A stretch of 64,000 nt of DNA from Terriglobia bacterium. GTDB taxonomy: Bacteria; Acidobacteriota; Terriglobia; Bryobacterales; Bryobacteraceae. Positions 29,628 to 38,738 of the stretch are shown in pieces. The stretch covers positions 186,001-250,000 of the forward strand of contig JAJPHN010000044.1 in NCBI GenBank assembly GCA_021325235.1, given 5' to 3'. Position 1 is the stretch's first letter. The number at the start of each line of letters is the position of its first letter. A model generated the notes under the pieces. It did no database searches. It saw nothing but the letters and a program-made list of their open reading frames with translations, and had not been told where the DNA came from. Position numbers and translations under genes: made by a program.

Positions 29628-31175
29628 ATGAAACGCGAGGGAGTTTCCCGCAGATATTTCTTCTTTGGCAGCCTGCTCGCAGGCGCTGTTCCGCTGGCTG
29701 GCTTCGGCAGTGAGCCATCGCTGAAGGCCCTGGGCTATAAGTCGCCGAACGAAAAGCTGAACATCGCCTCCATCGGCGCCGGTGGCAAAGCGACCAGTGA
29801 TATCGAAGCCTGTGCGCAGACCGAAAACATCGTCGCGCTGTGCGATGTCGATGATAAGCGCGCTGCACCGGTCTACGCCAAATATCCGAACGCGCCGACT
29901 TTTCGCGATTACCGCGTCATGCTCGACAAGCAGGGCAACAATATCGACGCGGTGATCGTTACGATTCCGGATCATATGCACGCAGCTGCAGCGATTCATG
30001 CAATGTCGCTCGGCAAGCATGTTTACGTGCAGAAGCCGCTGGCGCACACCGTTTGGGAGTGCCGCGAACTGCTGAAAGCGGCCGAAAAGTACAAGGTCGC
30101 CACCCAAATGGGGAATCAGGGCTATTCGAATGAGGGTACGCGCCAGTGCGCTGAGATGATCTGGCGCGGCGATATCGGCAACGTTACGGAAGTGCACGCC
30201 TGGACGAATCGTCCGGTGTGGCCACAGGGCGATCTGCCCGCACCGAAACCGATGCCCGTGCCGTCGAGCCTCGATTGGGACCTGTGGCTGGGTGTTGCAG
30301 CGGAACGGCCCTATAGCGAAGACTACCTGCCATTCATCTGGCGCGGATTTTATGATTTCGGCTCCGGCTCGCTCGGTGATATGGCGTGCCACATCCTCGG
30401 GGCAGCGAATATGGCGCTGCAGTTGACTGCGCCGACTTCGGTCGAATGCGTCAATCTGGAAGGCCGCAGCGACATTTTCTTTCCGGCGAAATCGGTCATC
30501 CGTTTTGATTTCCCCGCGCGCGCCAACATGCCGCCCGTCAAGATTTTCTGGTATGACGGCAAGCGCGAGGATCAGCCCGATCTGCCGAATGCGCCGAAGG
30601 ACCAGATTCTCGGCGACCTGCCGCGGAATCGGACCAGCGATGCGCGCCCCAACGTACAGCCGCGCGAACGGCAGATCATCGGCGAAGTCTTCACCGATCA
30701 GTTCTTCACACCCAAACAGGAGCAGCCGCGGCCCGCGCGCCAGCGCAATGCTGAACGGGAAGAGCAGTTGACCCCGCACGAGCGGGAGCTTGAGAAATGG
30801 ATGAGCCTGATCAGCAAAGGCACCAATGGCAGCCTGTTCGTCGGGGACAAAGGCATGATTACGACCGGAACCTACGGCGAGAACACGCGGCTCATTCCCG
30901 TCGAAAAAATGCGCGACTACGAGTTTCCGCCGGAAGTTCTGCCGCGCTCCCCTGGTCACTATCGCGACTGGATCCGGGCCTGCAAAGGCGGCGTTCCGGC
31001 CTGCTCGAATTTCAGCGTTTCGGCTCCGTTCACGGAATGGATTGCACTGGGTGCAATTGCGGTCAAGCTCAATTGCAAGCTCGAATGGGACGCCGAAAAA
31101 ATGAAGATCACCAATAATTCGGACGCCGATGAGCTGCTGAAGCCGAAAGTCCGCAAGGGCTGGAAGATCGCGTAA
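29628..31175 (+). CDS. Tat-exported Gfo/Idh/MocA family oxidoreductase
   Basis: The 515-residue protein begins with a twin-arginine signal (SRRYFFFGSLLAGAVPLAGFG, residues 7-27). A Rossmann NAD-binding part follows, with IASIGAGGKATSDI near 45-58, then the family motif VYVQKPLAHT (QKP in place of the more usual EKP). The middle has WDLWLG and GSGSLGDMACHI, and the C-terminal half is typical of the large Gfo/Idh/MocA members common in Acidobacteriota and Planctomycetes. Such enzymes use tightly bound NAD(P) on sugars or sugar derivatives in the periplasm. The substrate is unknown. A hairpin terminator follows the stop. Confidence 0.92.
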   Translation: MKREGVSRRYFFFGSLLAGAVPLAGFGSEPSLKALGYKSPNEKLNIASIGAGGKATSDIEACAQTENIVALCDVDDKRAAPVYAKYPNAPTFRDYRVMLDKQGNNIDAVIVTIPDHMHAAAAIHAMSLGKHVYVQKPLAHTVWECRELLKAAEKYKVATQMGNQGYSNEGTRQCAEMIWRGDIGNVTEVHAWTNRPVWPQGDLPAPKPMPVPSSLDWDLWLGVAAERPYSEDYLPFIWRGFYDFGSGSLGDMACHILGAANMALQLTAPTSVECVNLEGRSDIFFPAKSVIRFDFPARANMPPVKIFWYDGKREDQPDLPNAPKDQILGDLPRNRTSDARPNVQPRERQIIGEVFTDQFFTPKQEQPRPARQRNAEREEQLTPHERELEKWMSLISKGTNGSLFVGDKGMITTGTYGENTRLIPVEKMRDYEFPPEVLPRSPGHYRDWIRACKGGVPACSNFSVSAPFTEWIALGAIAVKLNCKLEWDAEKMKITNNSDADELLKPKVRKGWKIA

Positions 31176-31183
31176 TTCGCGTG

Positions 31184-31216
31184 GGCGGTTGAGCCGCGAC
31201 CGGCTCAGCCGTCTTT
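31184..31216 (+). terminator. Probable terminator of the Gfo/Idh/MocA gene
   Basis: Arms GGCGGTTGAGCC (31184-31195) and GGCTCAGCCGTC (31202-31213) pair over 12 positions with one wobble and one mismatch around a 6-nt loop, followed by TTT. It overlaps the stop of the convergent pyrC gene. Confidence 0.5.
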
Positions 31217-32488
31217 ACGCCACACGATTTCGCCGGCGACGACTGTTGCAACCGGGCCGCCCTTGAAGCGGTGCCCGTGGAACGGCGTGTTGCGGCTCTT
31301 GGATGGCGACTGGTTCACATCGTACGTCCATTCGTGTTCGGTGCCGAAGATGGTCACATCGCCGGGAGCGCCTTCGCGCAATGTGCCGCGTTCGGGAAGT
31401 ACGATCGCAGCCGGCCCGCTTGTGAACAGATGAATCAGATGCGGCAGCGTCGTTTTGCCCGTGTGAAACAGCTGCTCCAGCGCCAATCCGAGAGCGGTCT
31501 CGAATCCCAGAATTCCGAAGGGGCAGCGTTCAAACTCCCGCATCTTTTCGGCCCCGGCGTGCGGGGCGTGGTCGGTCGCGATGGCGTCGATGGTACCGTC
31601 GCAGAGTCCGTTCGCTACGGCGGCAATATCGCGCTGCTCGCGTAGCGGCGGCTTCATCTTGTAGTTGCTGTCGTAGGGCGCCATGTCCCGATCGGCCAGC
31701 GCGAAATGATGCGGAGTAGCTTCAGACGTCACGCGCAGCCCGCGCCGCTTTGCATCGGCAACCAGATTCACAGAATTCGCCGAGGAAATGTGGGCCACGT
31801 GATAGCGGACGCCGGTGACTTCCGCGAGGATGATGTCGCGCGCCACCATCACATCTTCGGAACAGCGGGGAATGCCGCGCAGGCCCAGTCTGGTCGATTC
31901 GAGTCCTTCGTGCATATCTCCACCCGCGCTCAGGTGCAGATCTTCGCAGTGTTCAATGAGCGGCAGATCGAGCCCAGCCGCAAATTCCATGGCGCGACGC
32001 ACGACTCGCGCATTCATAACCGGCTTCCCGTCATCGGAGATCGCCACGATACCGGCCTGTTTCATGGAAGCAATCGCGGCCAGTTCTTCGCCGGCGCTGT
32101 TGCGCGTGATAGCTCCGATTGGAAACACATTCACCTTGGCAAAACGGCGCGCCCGGTCCACGATATAGCTGGTCACGGTCGCGTTATCGTTCACCGGCTG
32201 CGTATTCGGCATGCAGCAGATGGAGGTAAAGCCACCCGCTGCAGCGGCTCTCGAACCCGTCTCGATCGTTTCGGCGTGCTCGAAGCCAGGCTCGCGCAGG
32301 TGCACATGCATGTCGATGAAGCCAGGCGCCACAATCAAGCCGCGCGCATCGAAGACCTCTGCGCCCGCCGCATCGATGTTCTCGCCGATTTCGCGCAGAA
32401 CACCATTCTCAATGCCAAGATTCGCAATCCGATTGAGGTTCTGCGACGGATCGATGACCCGTCCGCCTTTGATGACGAGCTTGCTCAT
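31205..32488 (-). CDS. pyrC: Dihydroorotase PyrC
   Basis: PyrC closes carbamoyl aspartate to dihydroorotate in pyrimidine synthesis. The 427-residue protein is a class I (long) dihydroorotase. The zinc motif DMHVHLREPG has ligand histidines H61 and H63. Further landmarks are ISDDGKPV, the histidines in LIEHCEDL and YHVAHISS, and the catalytic aspartate motif ATDHAPH. Since the catalytic residues are present, it is judged active and not a structural partner. Its start overlaps the pyrB stop by 4 nt. Confidence 0.96.
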   Translation of the reverse strand: MSKLVIKGGRVIDPSQNLNRIANLGIENGVLREIGENIDAAGAEVFDARGLIVAPGFIDMHVHLREPGFEHAETIETGSRAAAAGGFTSICCMPNTQPVNDNATVTSYIVDRARRFAKVNVFPIGAITRNSAGEELAAIASMKQAGIVAISDDGKPVMNARVVRRAMEFAAGLDLPLIEHCEDLHLSAGGDMHEGLESTRLGLRGIPRCSEDVMVARDIILAEVTGVRYHVAHISSANSVNLVADAKRRGLRVTSEATPHHFALADRDMAPYDSNYKMKPPLREQRDIAAVANGLCDGTIDAIATDHAPHAGAEKMREFERCPFGILGFETALGLALEQLFHTGKTTLPHLIHLFTSGPAAIVLPERGTLREGAPGDVTIFGTEHEWTYDVNQSPSKSRNTPFHGHRFKGGPVATVVAGEIVWRKDG

Positions 32489-33399
32489 GCCGCCAGCACC
32501 CGTTCGAGAACAGCCATGCGGACGGCGATCCCGTTGCCCACCTGGTTGAGAATCGCCGAACGCTGGCTGTCTGCTACTTCGGAGGAGATTTCGCGGCCAC
32601 GATTGATCGGCCCCGGATGCATGACGATCACATCCGGTTTTGCGAGCTCGACGTGCTCGGGCCGCAGACCGTAAAACTGGAAATATTCATTGGCGGGAAA
32701 CGCCGCTTCATGCTGCCGCTCGAGCTGTACGCGCAGCATCATGATGACGTCCACACCGCGAATCGCCTTTTCCATATCGGTCGTCAGCTCGAGACCGGGC
32801 GCGATCTGCCCGATTTCGCGCGGCAGCAGAGAAGGCGGCCCGCATAGCACCACCCGCACGCCGAATTTCGAGAGCAGAAAAATATTGGAGCGCGCCACAC
32901 GGCTATGTGCGATATCGCCAATAATGGCCACACGCAGATCTTCGAGACTACCGCGCCGGTCAAGAATGGTTCGGGCATCGAGCAGTGCCTGGGTCGGATG
33001 CTCATGGGTGCCGTCGCCCGCGTTCACGAAAGGTATAGGCAGGTAACGCGAGAGAAAATGCGGAGCGCCCGATGCGGAGTGGCGCATCACTATGCAATCG
33101 GGACGCATCGCGCCGAGAGTGTTCAGCGTGTCCACCAGCGATTCGCCTTTAGAGACACTGGAGCCCGCCGCAGTAATGGAGATCACCTCGCCTCCCAGCC
33201 TCCGCGCGGCAATTTCGAAACTGGTACGTGTGCGGGTCGACGCTTCAAAAAACAGGTTGACGATTGTCCGGTTGCGCAGGATATCGAAACGCTGAAAACT
33301 CTGGCCCGGAGGTGGTTGAAAATCTTTCGAGCGCGCCAGAATGGATTCGATATCTTCTCGCGGCAGAGATTCGATATCGAGTAATCCGCGGCGTTTCAT
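32485..33399 (-). CDS. pyrB: Aspartate carbamoyltransferase catalytic subunit PyrB
   Basis: PyrB condenses carbamoyl phosphate with aspartate. The 304-residue protein has the carbamoyl-phosphate motif STRTRTS (54-60), the HPTQALLD block in GDGTHEHPTQALLD, and the aspartate-binding PGPINRG near the C-terminus (VIVMHPGPINRGREI). No pyrI regulatory subunit gene is beside it. It lies 2 nt downstream of pyrR and overlaps pyrC, forming one operon. Confidence 0.96.
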   Translation of the reverse strand: MKRRGLLDIESLPREDIESILARSKDFQPPPGQSFQRFDILRNRTIVNLFFEASTRTRTSFEIAARRLGGEVISITAAGSSVSKGESLVDTLNTLGAMRPDCIVMRHSASGAPHFLSRYLPIPFVNAGDGTHEHPTQALLDARTILDRRGSLEDLRVAIIGDIAHSRVARSNIFLLSKFGVRVVLCGPPSLLPREIGQIAPGLELTTDMEKAIRGVDVIMMLRVQLERQHEAAFPANEYFQFYGLRPEHVELAKPDVIVMHPGPINRGREISSEVADSQRSAILNQVGNGIAVRMAVLERVLAA

Positions 33400-33401
33400 C
33401 T

Positions 33402-33977
33402 TCAGGCGAGCGCGGCCTCTACGGGATCTCCGATGCGTTCCACAACCAGCACCTTCTCCTGGCCGTCGATCTCCTGGAACTTCACTTCGATGATCTCCTG
33501 TTCCGTTGTTTGTACCATCCGGCCGACGTAGCGCGCTTCGATCGGTAGTTCGCGGTGTCCCCGATCGATAAGGACAAGCAGTTGAACACGGGCCGGGCGT
33601 CCATGATCGAAGAGCGCATCGAGCGCCGAACGGATCGTCCTTCCGGTATATAGAACGTCGTCCATCAGTACAACGTCTTTTCCGGCAATTGGGAATTCGA
33701 TTTGCCGGGCATGCACGACCGGGCGCTCTGCTATCAGCGACAGGTCGTCGCGATACAGATTGATGTCGAGAATGCCGACTGGAATCTTCAGCCCCTCGAT
33801 ACTTTCGATCTTGGCCGCGATACGTTCGGCCAGCGGCACGCCTCTGCGCTTGACTCCGATAAACGCCAGCTGCTTTGGATCCGCCGTTCGCTCCAGAATC
33901 TCGTGCGCGAGCCGGACCAGCGTGCGATCGATCTCGGAGGCGCTCATGATCTGCTTCTTTTCGCGAATGGTAGGCAT
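33402..33977 (-). CDS. pyrR: PyrR bifunctional regulator/uracil phosphoribosyltransferase
   Basis: PyrR is a PRTase-fold protein that binds pyr mRNA in some bacteria and may have uracil phosphoribosyltransferase activity. The PRPP loop VVLMDDVLYTGRTIRSALDAL (split here as DDVLYTGRTIR) is intact, as are the N-terminal TLVRLAHEILER and FIGVKRRGVPLAERIA. From the ATG at 33977 the length is 191 residues; a TTG at 33986 is less likely. It heads pyrR-pyrB-pyrC. I could not identify a convincing PyrR-binding loop or attenuator in the short leader before it (33978-34036), so control of this operon is unclear. Confidence 0.94.
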   Translation of the reverse strand: MPTIREKKQIMSASEIDRTLVRLAHEILERTADPKQLAFIGVKRRGVPLAERIAAKIESIEGLKIPVGILDINLYRDDLSLIAERPVVHARQIEFPIAGKDVVLMDDVLYTGRTIRSALDALFDHGRPARVQLLVLIDRGHRELPIEARYVGRMVQTTEQEIIEVKFQEIDGQEKVLVVERIGDPVEAALA

Positions 33978-34036
33978 CGGATTCAAACGTGCAGAGCGGC
34001 TGCTCAGAGGCAGATTACCACGCGCTGCAATCGAGA

Positions 34037-34396
34037 TCAGTATCGCAACCGGCCGCGAATACGCTTGGCAATCTTCTCAATCTCTTCGGTCTTCTTCACA
34101 GCGCTCACCGGGACCACAAAATCGCCCGCCTTGCGCAATTCGTCTCTCAATTCGCCGGCTACGTCGCATAATTGATTGGCATCCTTGAGCGCCTGCTCGT
34201 GCTGCTGTTTGGCGATCGCGTTCTTTTGTGAGCGTCCGTCGGGAAGCCGCTGGTCATCGTTGTTATCGGGCAATTTCAGGCGATCATCGGTGGGCGGATT
34301 CTGCTGATCGATGGCTTGGGCGCGCAGCGCGCGAGCGATTACGGAGCCGCCAGAGAGGACACGCAGCAGCCAGCGGCGCGAGAGGTCCCACTTCAT
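34037..34396 (-). CDS. Small exported protein of unknown function
   Basis: The ATG at 34396 gives 119 residues; a start 21 bases further upstream is possible. The N-terminus (MKWDLSRRWLLRVLSGGS) has a twin-arginine-like SRRWLLR followed by a hydrophobic stretch. The rest is polar and probably helical (AIAKQQHEQALKDANQLCDVAGELRDEL). I do not recognise the family. It lies 59 nt upstream of pyrR on the same strand and is divergent from hom (49 nt), so it could be the first gene of the pyr transcript or separate. Confidence 0.65.
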   Translation of the reverse strand: MKWDLSRRWLLRVLSGGSVIARALRAQAIDQQNPPTDDRLKLPDNNDDQRLPDGRSQKNAIAKQQHEQALKDANQLCDVAGELRDELRKAGDFVVPVSAVKKTEEIEKIAKRIRGRLRY

Positions 34397-34445
34397 CCCG
34401 TTGCTATCATAAGCCACTTATGCTCACCAGCGAGGCGCACCCGAA

Positions 34446-35747
34446 ATGGAGGTAGCCGTCGGCTTGATTGGTCTGGGAAACGTCGGTTCCGGCACGCTCG
34501 ACATTCTTCTGGAAAATGCGCAATCGATTCGCGAGAAGCTGGGATTTCCGCTGCGCGTGGCTGCCGTTTGCAGCCGCAGTGTTGGGACAAGACCGCTGCC
34601 CGAGTTCGCCGAACCAGTGCTTCGCACGGCCGATTGGCGCGAAGTGGTTTCGCATCCTGAGATCGATATCGTTGTGGAAGCGGTCGGAGGCACCGGCACG
34701 GCGCGCCAGATCATCGAAGAGGCTTTGCGCAAACATAAGTCTGTCGTGACCGCGAACAAAGAGCTGATGGCGCAGCGCGGCGCCGAGCTCTGGAACCTGG
34801 CGCATCGCAACGGCGTGAACCTCGCCATGGAAGCAAGCGTGGCCGGCGGAATTCCGATCCATACCGTTTTGAGGGAAGGCATCGCGGGAGATCGCGTTGT
34901 TGAACTATACGGAATTCTCAATGGCACGAGCAATTTCATCCTTACCGAAATCGAAAAAAGCCAAGCCAACTTTCAGTCGGTACTAGCCGAGGCGCAGCAG
35001 CTCGGTTACGCAGAAGCGGATCCTTCGGCCGATGTCGACGGTCTCGATGCTGCGGCCAAGCTGGCGATTATCTCCGCACTGGCGTTTGGTGAACGGCTCA
35101 CGCCAGCAGACATCTATACCGAGGGCATCCGGCGCATCATGCCGATTGACTTCGAGTACGCGCATCAGCTCAAGCACACGATCCGGCTGTTGTGCATCGC
35201 GCGTCAAAGCGAGAATGGACTGCTCTTATCGGTTCGTCCCAGTCTGATTCCGCAGCAGACGATCCTTGCACAGGTAAAAGGCGCTTACAACGCGATCTGG
35301 ATTCGCGGTTCGTATGGCGAAGATACGTTCTATTACGGCCGCGGCGCCGGGCCGAAACCCACCGGTGTTGCGGTTGTGAGCGATCTGATGAAGGTCGCGC
35401 GCGAAATTCGCTTTGGCAGTCCTGAGCGCGTGAGCCCTTTCGCGCATGAACGGCTCGGCGAATATCGGCCTCAGGAGATCTCGACGCAATCGGCGCCTTA
35501 TTATCTGCGATTCCGCGTGGAAGATAAGGCGGGCATCATCGCTACCCTCGCGGCTATTCTCGCGAAGCACAAGATCGGGATCGACGCCGTCCTGCAGCTT
35601 CCCAGAGAGGACTGGCGCGACCTGCCATTTGTGATCACGACTGAGCCTGCGCGCGAGAAAGCGATTCGCGATGCCCTGATCGAAATCCGCGAACTCGAGT
35701 TTCTGGTCGAGCCGCCGCTTGCGATGCCGATGGTGCGAGGTTTCTAG
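34446..35747 (+). CDS. hom: Homoserine dehydrogenase
   Basis: Homoserine dehydrogenase reduces aspartate semialdehyde to homoserine, for threonine and methionine. The 433-residue protein has the NAD(P) motif GLIGLGNVGSGT (about 7-18) and the catalytic-domain blocks VTANKELMAQRG, GGIPIHTVLREG, LNGTSNFILTEI and EADPSADVDGLDAAAKLAI. A C-terminal ACT domain (about 353-425, YYLRFRVEDKAGIIATLA) probably senses threonine. It is not fused to an aspartokinase. A GAGG ribosome site precedes the ATG. thrS, also in the threonine economy, lies further right but is not linked. Confidence 0.96.
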   Translation: MEVAVGLIGLGNVGSGTLDILLENAQSIREKLGFPLRVAAVCSRSVGTRPLPEFAEPVLRTADWREVVSHPEIDIVVEAVGGTGTARQIIEEALRKHKSVVTANKELMAQRGAELWNLAHRNGVNLAMEASVAGGIPIHTVLREGIAGDRVVELYGILNGTSNFILTEIEKSQANFQSVLAEAQQLGYAEADPSADVDGLDAAAKLAIISALAFGERLTPADIYTEGIRRIMPIDFEYAHQLKHTIRLLCIARQSENGLLLSVRPSLIPQQTILAQVKGAYNAIWIRGSYGEDTFYYGRGAGPKPTGVAVVSDLMKVAREIRFGSPERVSPFAHERLGEYRPQEISTQSAPYYLRFRVEDKAGIIATLAAILAKHKIGIDAVLQLPREDWRDLPFVITTEPAREKAIRDALIEIRELEFLVEPPLAMPMVRGF

Positions 35748-35756
35748 CGAGTCGGC

Positions 35757-35783
35757 AGCACGCTCTAGCGTGTTAGCATTTTG
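35757..35783 (+). terminator. Possible terminator after hom
   Basis: The hairpin CACGC-TCTA-GCGTG (35759-35772, extendable by two weak pairs) is followed after a few bases by TTTT. It separates hom from the tRNA-Ser gene. Confidence 0.3.
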
Positions 35784-35804
35784 AGGAGAACACTCCCGCG
35801 GCAA

Positions 35805-35898
<94 letters not shown>

Positions 35899-36026
35899 GA
35901 TTGCATCCCTCCCTCTTCTCCTGTTTCAGATAACTCTTACTCCGCAAAGTCAGTTACAGTACTGAATGGCGCTCGGCTGGGCTGCTCAACGCTCATGCAA
36001 TCGCGAGACGTGCCGATAAGAGCGCT

Positions 36027-36530
36027 ATGTCTCAACTGCAACACGCAAAACTTAGTTCGTTCCGGAAAATCGTTGCGAGTGGCGTTACCACCGCGCTGTT
36101 TTCTGCTGTCCTGTGCGCCGGCACACCTACCTACAAAGAGAAGTACTCGGGTGGCTCTCTCAATGAGTTGAAGCCGGGCGATTCAATCGGTCTTACCATC
36201 GAGGGCGACAAGATTCAGCTGAGCCAAGGCAAAGGAGCTGTGCTTACCATTCCTGCCGCAGCGGTGACGGAGGTGAACTACGGACAGGATGTGCATCGGC
36301 GCGTAGGAACGGCGATCGGTCTGGCTGCGGTATCGTTTGGGGCCGGCGCATTCATGCTCTTGTCCAAGAGCAAGAAACACTTCATCGGACTCACATGGGA
36401 CGACGCAGGGAAGAAAGGTGGGCTGGCGATTCAGGCCGACAAGAACGACTATCGTGGTTTACTGACTGCTCTCGAGGGTGTCACAGGGAAGAAAGCCGTC
36501 AACTCCGACACCATGAACGTGAAAAACTGA
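36027..36530 (+). CDS. Secreted or membrane-bound protein of unknown function
   Basis: The 167-residue product has a signal-like N-terminus (hydrophobic about 14-32, ending in CAGTPTYKEKYSGG). A beta-rich middle follows (ELKPGDSIGLTIEGDKIQLSQGKGAVLTIP), then a second hydrophobic segment (about 90-112, GTAIGLAAVSFGAGAFMLL), and a basic C-terminal part with HFIGLTWDDAGKKGGLAIQADKNDYRGLL. It resembles small acidobacterial proteins that pair a PH-like or Sm-like strand domain with a membrane helix, but I do not recognise a named family. No operon partner is visible. Confidence 0.7.
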   Translation: MSQLQHAKLSSFRKIVASGVTTALFSAVLCAGTPTYKEKYSGGSLNELKPGDSIGLTIEGDKIQLSQGKGAVLTIPAAAVTEVNYGQDVHRRVGTAIGLAAVSFGAGAFMLLSKSKKHFIGLTWDDAGKKGGLAIQADKNDYRGLLTALEGVTGKKAVNSDTMNVKN

Positions 36531-36667
36531 ACCCTTCACGTATCCCAATTTGGGACGCTATCTTCAGGGAAAAGCTACTTAGAATGTAGCGGCCGATTAC
36601 GAACTACGCATGTGGAAATCACATGCACCCTCCAGTAATCATTGACGACCTCTTCACTCATATCCTG

Positions 36668-36690
36668 AGCTGGTTCGCTTAGCTTTTTTT
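36668..36690 (+). terminator. Possible terminator; description of the 36531-36819 gap
   Basis: AGCTGG-TTCGC-TTAGCT (36668-36684) forms a weak 6-bp stem with two G-U pairs and is followed by seven T's. The surrounding 289-base gap before yebC also holds a perfect 7-bp inverted repeat GCATGTG-GAAAT-CACATGC (36608-36626) and the palindrome TCCCAA-T-TTGGGA (36543-36555). I see no gene in the gap. Confidence 0.35.
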
Positions 36691-36819
36691 ACCCTCTGAA
36701 TCTTTCCTTCGAGCGTGGAATCGTCTTACCGGATGATGCCGCGCCCGGGCCGGCTTCGCAACTCAAGAAGTTCCTACTCTCTGATATGCTCGGAGGTTAG
36801 GAACTCCTGAGGTTTTTCG

Positions 36820-37563
36820 ATGTCCGGACACAGTAAATGGGCCACAATTAAGCACAAGAAAGCGGCCCTCGACAGCAAGCGCGGCAAGATGTTCACGCGC
36901 TTGATCAAAGAAATACAAATCGCTGCGCGCAACGGCGGAGATCCTGACTCAAACCCGCGTCTTCGGACCGCCGTGCTCGCCGCGAAAGCCGTTTCGATGC
37001 CCGCCGATAATATCAAGCGCGCCATCATGCGCGGTACCGGCGAACTCGAAGGCGGTCAGATCGACGAAATTCTATTCGAAGGCTACGGCCCCGGCGGCGC
37101 GGCTGTTCTGGTGAACGTGGCCACTGACAATCGCAATCGCACAGTGAGCGAAATTCGCCACGTTTTCTCGAAAAACGGCGGGAATCTTGGTGAAGTTGGA
37201 AGCGTCGCCTGGATGTTCGAGCGTAAGAGCCAGGTCATCGTCGATGCTGAGAAGGCCTCCGAAGATCAGCTGATGAGTATTGTGCTCGATGCCGGCGCCG
37301 ACGATATTCGCGATCAGGGCGGAGCCTGGGAAATCCTTTCAGCACCGGAAGCACACGAGTCTGTTCTGAAGGCTTTGGAACAGGCCGGCATTCCCACCGA
37401 ATCGGCCGAGATCGCGATGGTGCCAAAGAACACCATTAAGCTCGAGGGCAAGACCGCACAGGCCATGCTCAAACTCTACGAAGTGCTCGAAGAGCACGAT
37501 GACGTTCAAAACGTTTACGGCAATTACGAAGTCGACGAGGCTGAAGTAGAAGCCCTGGCCTGA
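36820..37563 (+). CDS. YebC/PmpR family DNA-binding protein
   Basis: The 247-residue protein opens with the family hallmark MSGHSKWATIKHKKAALDSKRGKMFTRLIKEI (first 32 residues). It continues with NPRLRTAVLAAKAVSMPADNIKRAI, YEGYGPGG-type IEGYGPGGAAVLV and the domain ending MVPKNTIKLEGKTAQAMLKLYE. YebC proteins have been linked to transcription control and, for some, to translation through difficult sequences. It is 30 nt upstream of ruvC, a classic neighbour of yebC. Confidence 0.95.
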   Translation: MSGHSKWATIKHKKAALDSKRGKMFTRLIKEIQIAARNGGDPDSNPRLRTAVLAAKAVSMPADNIKRAIMRGTGELEGGQIDEILFEGYGPGGAAVLVNVATDNRNRTVSEIRHVFSKNGGNLGEVGSVAWMFERKSQVIVDAEKASEDQLMSIVLDAGADDIRDQGGAWEILSAPEAHESVLKALEQAGIPTESAEIAMVPKNTIKLEGKTAQAMLKLYEVLEEHDDVQNVYGNYEVDEAEVEALA

Positions 37564-37593
37564 AGCTCGGAAGCGAGCGGACGGCCGTCACTG

Positions 37594-38091
37594 ATGCGCA
37601 TCGTGGGCATAGATTGCGGAACCGAGCGGACTGGCTTCGGCATTATCGAAACCGATGGCCGGTCCCACCGCTTTATCGAAGCCGGCGTGATTCGTACGCG
37701 CCCGGGCGAGCTTCTCGAGCGGCGGCTGCTCAGCATTGCCAGCGAACTGCGCCAGGTGTTCGAGCAGTTTTCACCCCAGATCGTTGCCGTCGAAGAAGTC
37801 TTTCATGCGGTCAACACGAAATCCGCGCTGAAACTCGCTCACGTGAGGGGTGTGGTGATGCTGGTTGCTGCCGAGGCGGGCTTGCCGGTCAACGAATATT
37901 CCGCGCTCGAAGTGAAAATGAGCGTCGTGGGTTATGGCCGCGCCGAAAAGGAACAGGTGCAGATGATGGTTCTGTCGCTGCTGGGCATCAATCGCCAGTT
38001 CGCGTCCATGGATGCCACCGATGCCCTCGCGGTCGCAATTTGCCACGGCACAAGGTGGCAATTTCCCGCTGCCGCCGGAGGGCGAGCGTGA
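37594..38091 (+). CDS. ruvC: Crossover junction endodeoxyribonuclease RuvC
   Basis: RuvC cuts Holliday junctions during recombination. The 165-residue protein has the four acidic active-site positions of the RNase H fold: D7 in [14 protein letters not shown]67 or E68 in [20 protein letters not shown], and the two aspartates of [12 protein letters not shown] near 138-141. ruvA and ruvB are not beside it. The stop overlaps the start of the next gene by 4 nt (GTGA), and yebC lies 30 nt upstream. Confidence 0.96.
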   Translation: MRIVGIDCGTERTGFGIIETDGRSHRFIEAGVIRTRPGELLERRLLSIASELRQVFEQFSPQIVAVEEVFHAVNTKSALKLAHVRGVVMLVAAEAGLPVNEYSALEVKMSVVGYGRAEKEQVQMMVLSLLGINRQFASMDATDALAVAICHGTRWQFPAAAGGRA

Positions 38092-38738
38092 AAGCTGCGG
38101 CTTTTTGGGCGATGGCACTGCCGCTTTTGGCCGCGCCATCGCCCCGGCTCATTTATACGAAGACATTTCCGCACAGCAGCCCCGAATATCTGAAGCTTGT
38201 CATCGACCGCAGCGGGGCATTGCAATACAGCGAAGCACCAAACGACCCGCAGCCGGTAACGGCGCATCTTTCGGATTCCGATACCGCACAGTTGTTTGAT
38301 CTGGCCGGCCAGCTGAACTATTTCAAAACGCCTCTCGAATCCGGTCTCAAGGTGGCAAATACCGGTAAGAAGGTCTTTCGATACGAAGATGGGGCAGGCG
38401 CCTCTTCGGAGGAAACGTTTAATTACTCGATCGACGAGGCCGCCCAAAAGCTGCTGGCGAAATTGGAAGACATTGCGTCGAGTGAGCGCGCCTACATCGA
38501 TCTGGATCGCACGGTGCATTTCGACAAGCTCGGGGTCAATGATGCCCTCGCTGAAATCGAGGCATTGTGGCTGAGAAAAGAATTGGCCGCGCCCGACCAA
38601 TTCGTTCCCCTGCTCACTCGAATCGCGAATCACGAATCTTTCATGCACCTGGCGCGCGAGCGGGCAGCGCGACTAAAGGACGAATTCTCGAAGCCAATTG
38701 CTGCTTCCGATACCGGTACGGTGGCGAATCAGCAATGA
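38088..38738 (+). CDS. Exported protein of unknown function between ruvC and deoB
   Basis: The GTG at 38088 overlaps the ruvC stop and gives 216 residues. A short hydrophobic N-terminus ([17 protein letters not shown]) looks like a signal peptide. The rest is soluble, with [18 protein letters not shown] and [21 protein letters not shown], and ends in a long helical stretch. No known family is apparent. The tail overlaps the deoB start by 4 nt, so its translation is coupled to both a DNA-repair and a nucleotide-salvage gene, although it seems to be exported. Confidence 0.75.
   Translation: MKAAAFWAMALPLLAAPSPRLIYTKTFPHSSPEYLKLVIDRSGALQYSEAPNDPQPVTAHLSDSDTAQLFDLAGQLNYFKTPLESGLKVANTGKKVFRYEDGAGASSEETFNYSIDEAAQKLLAKLEDIASSERAYIDLDRTVHFDKLGVNDALAEIEALWLRKELAAPDQFVPLLTRIANHESFMHLARERAARLKDEFSKPIAASDTGTVANQQ

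Noticed and set aside
33978-34036. PyrR-binding attenuator before pyrR
   Set aside because: The short leader has no recognisable PyrR-binding loop and no antiterminator/terminator pair.
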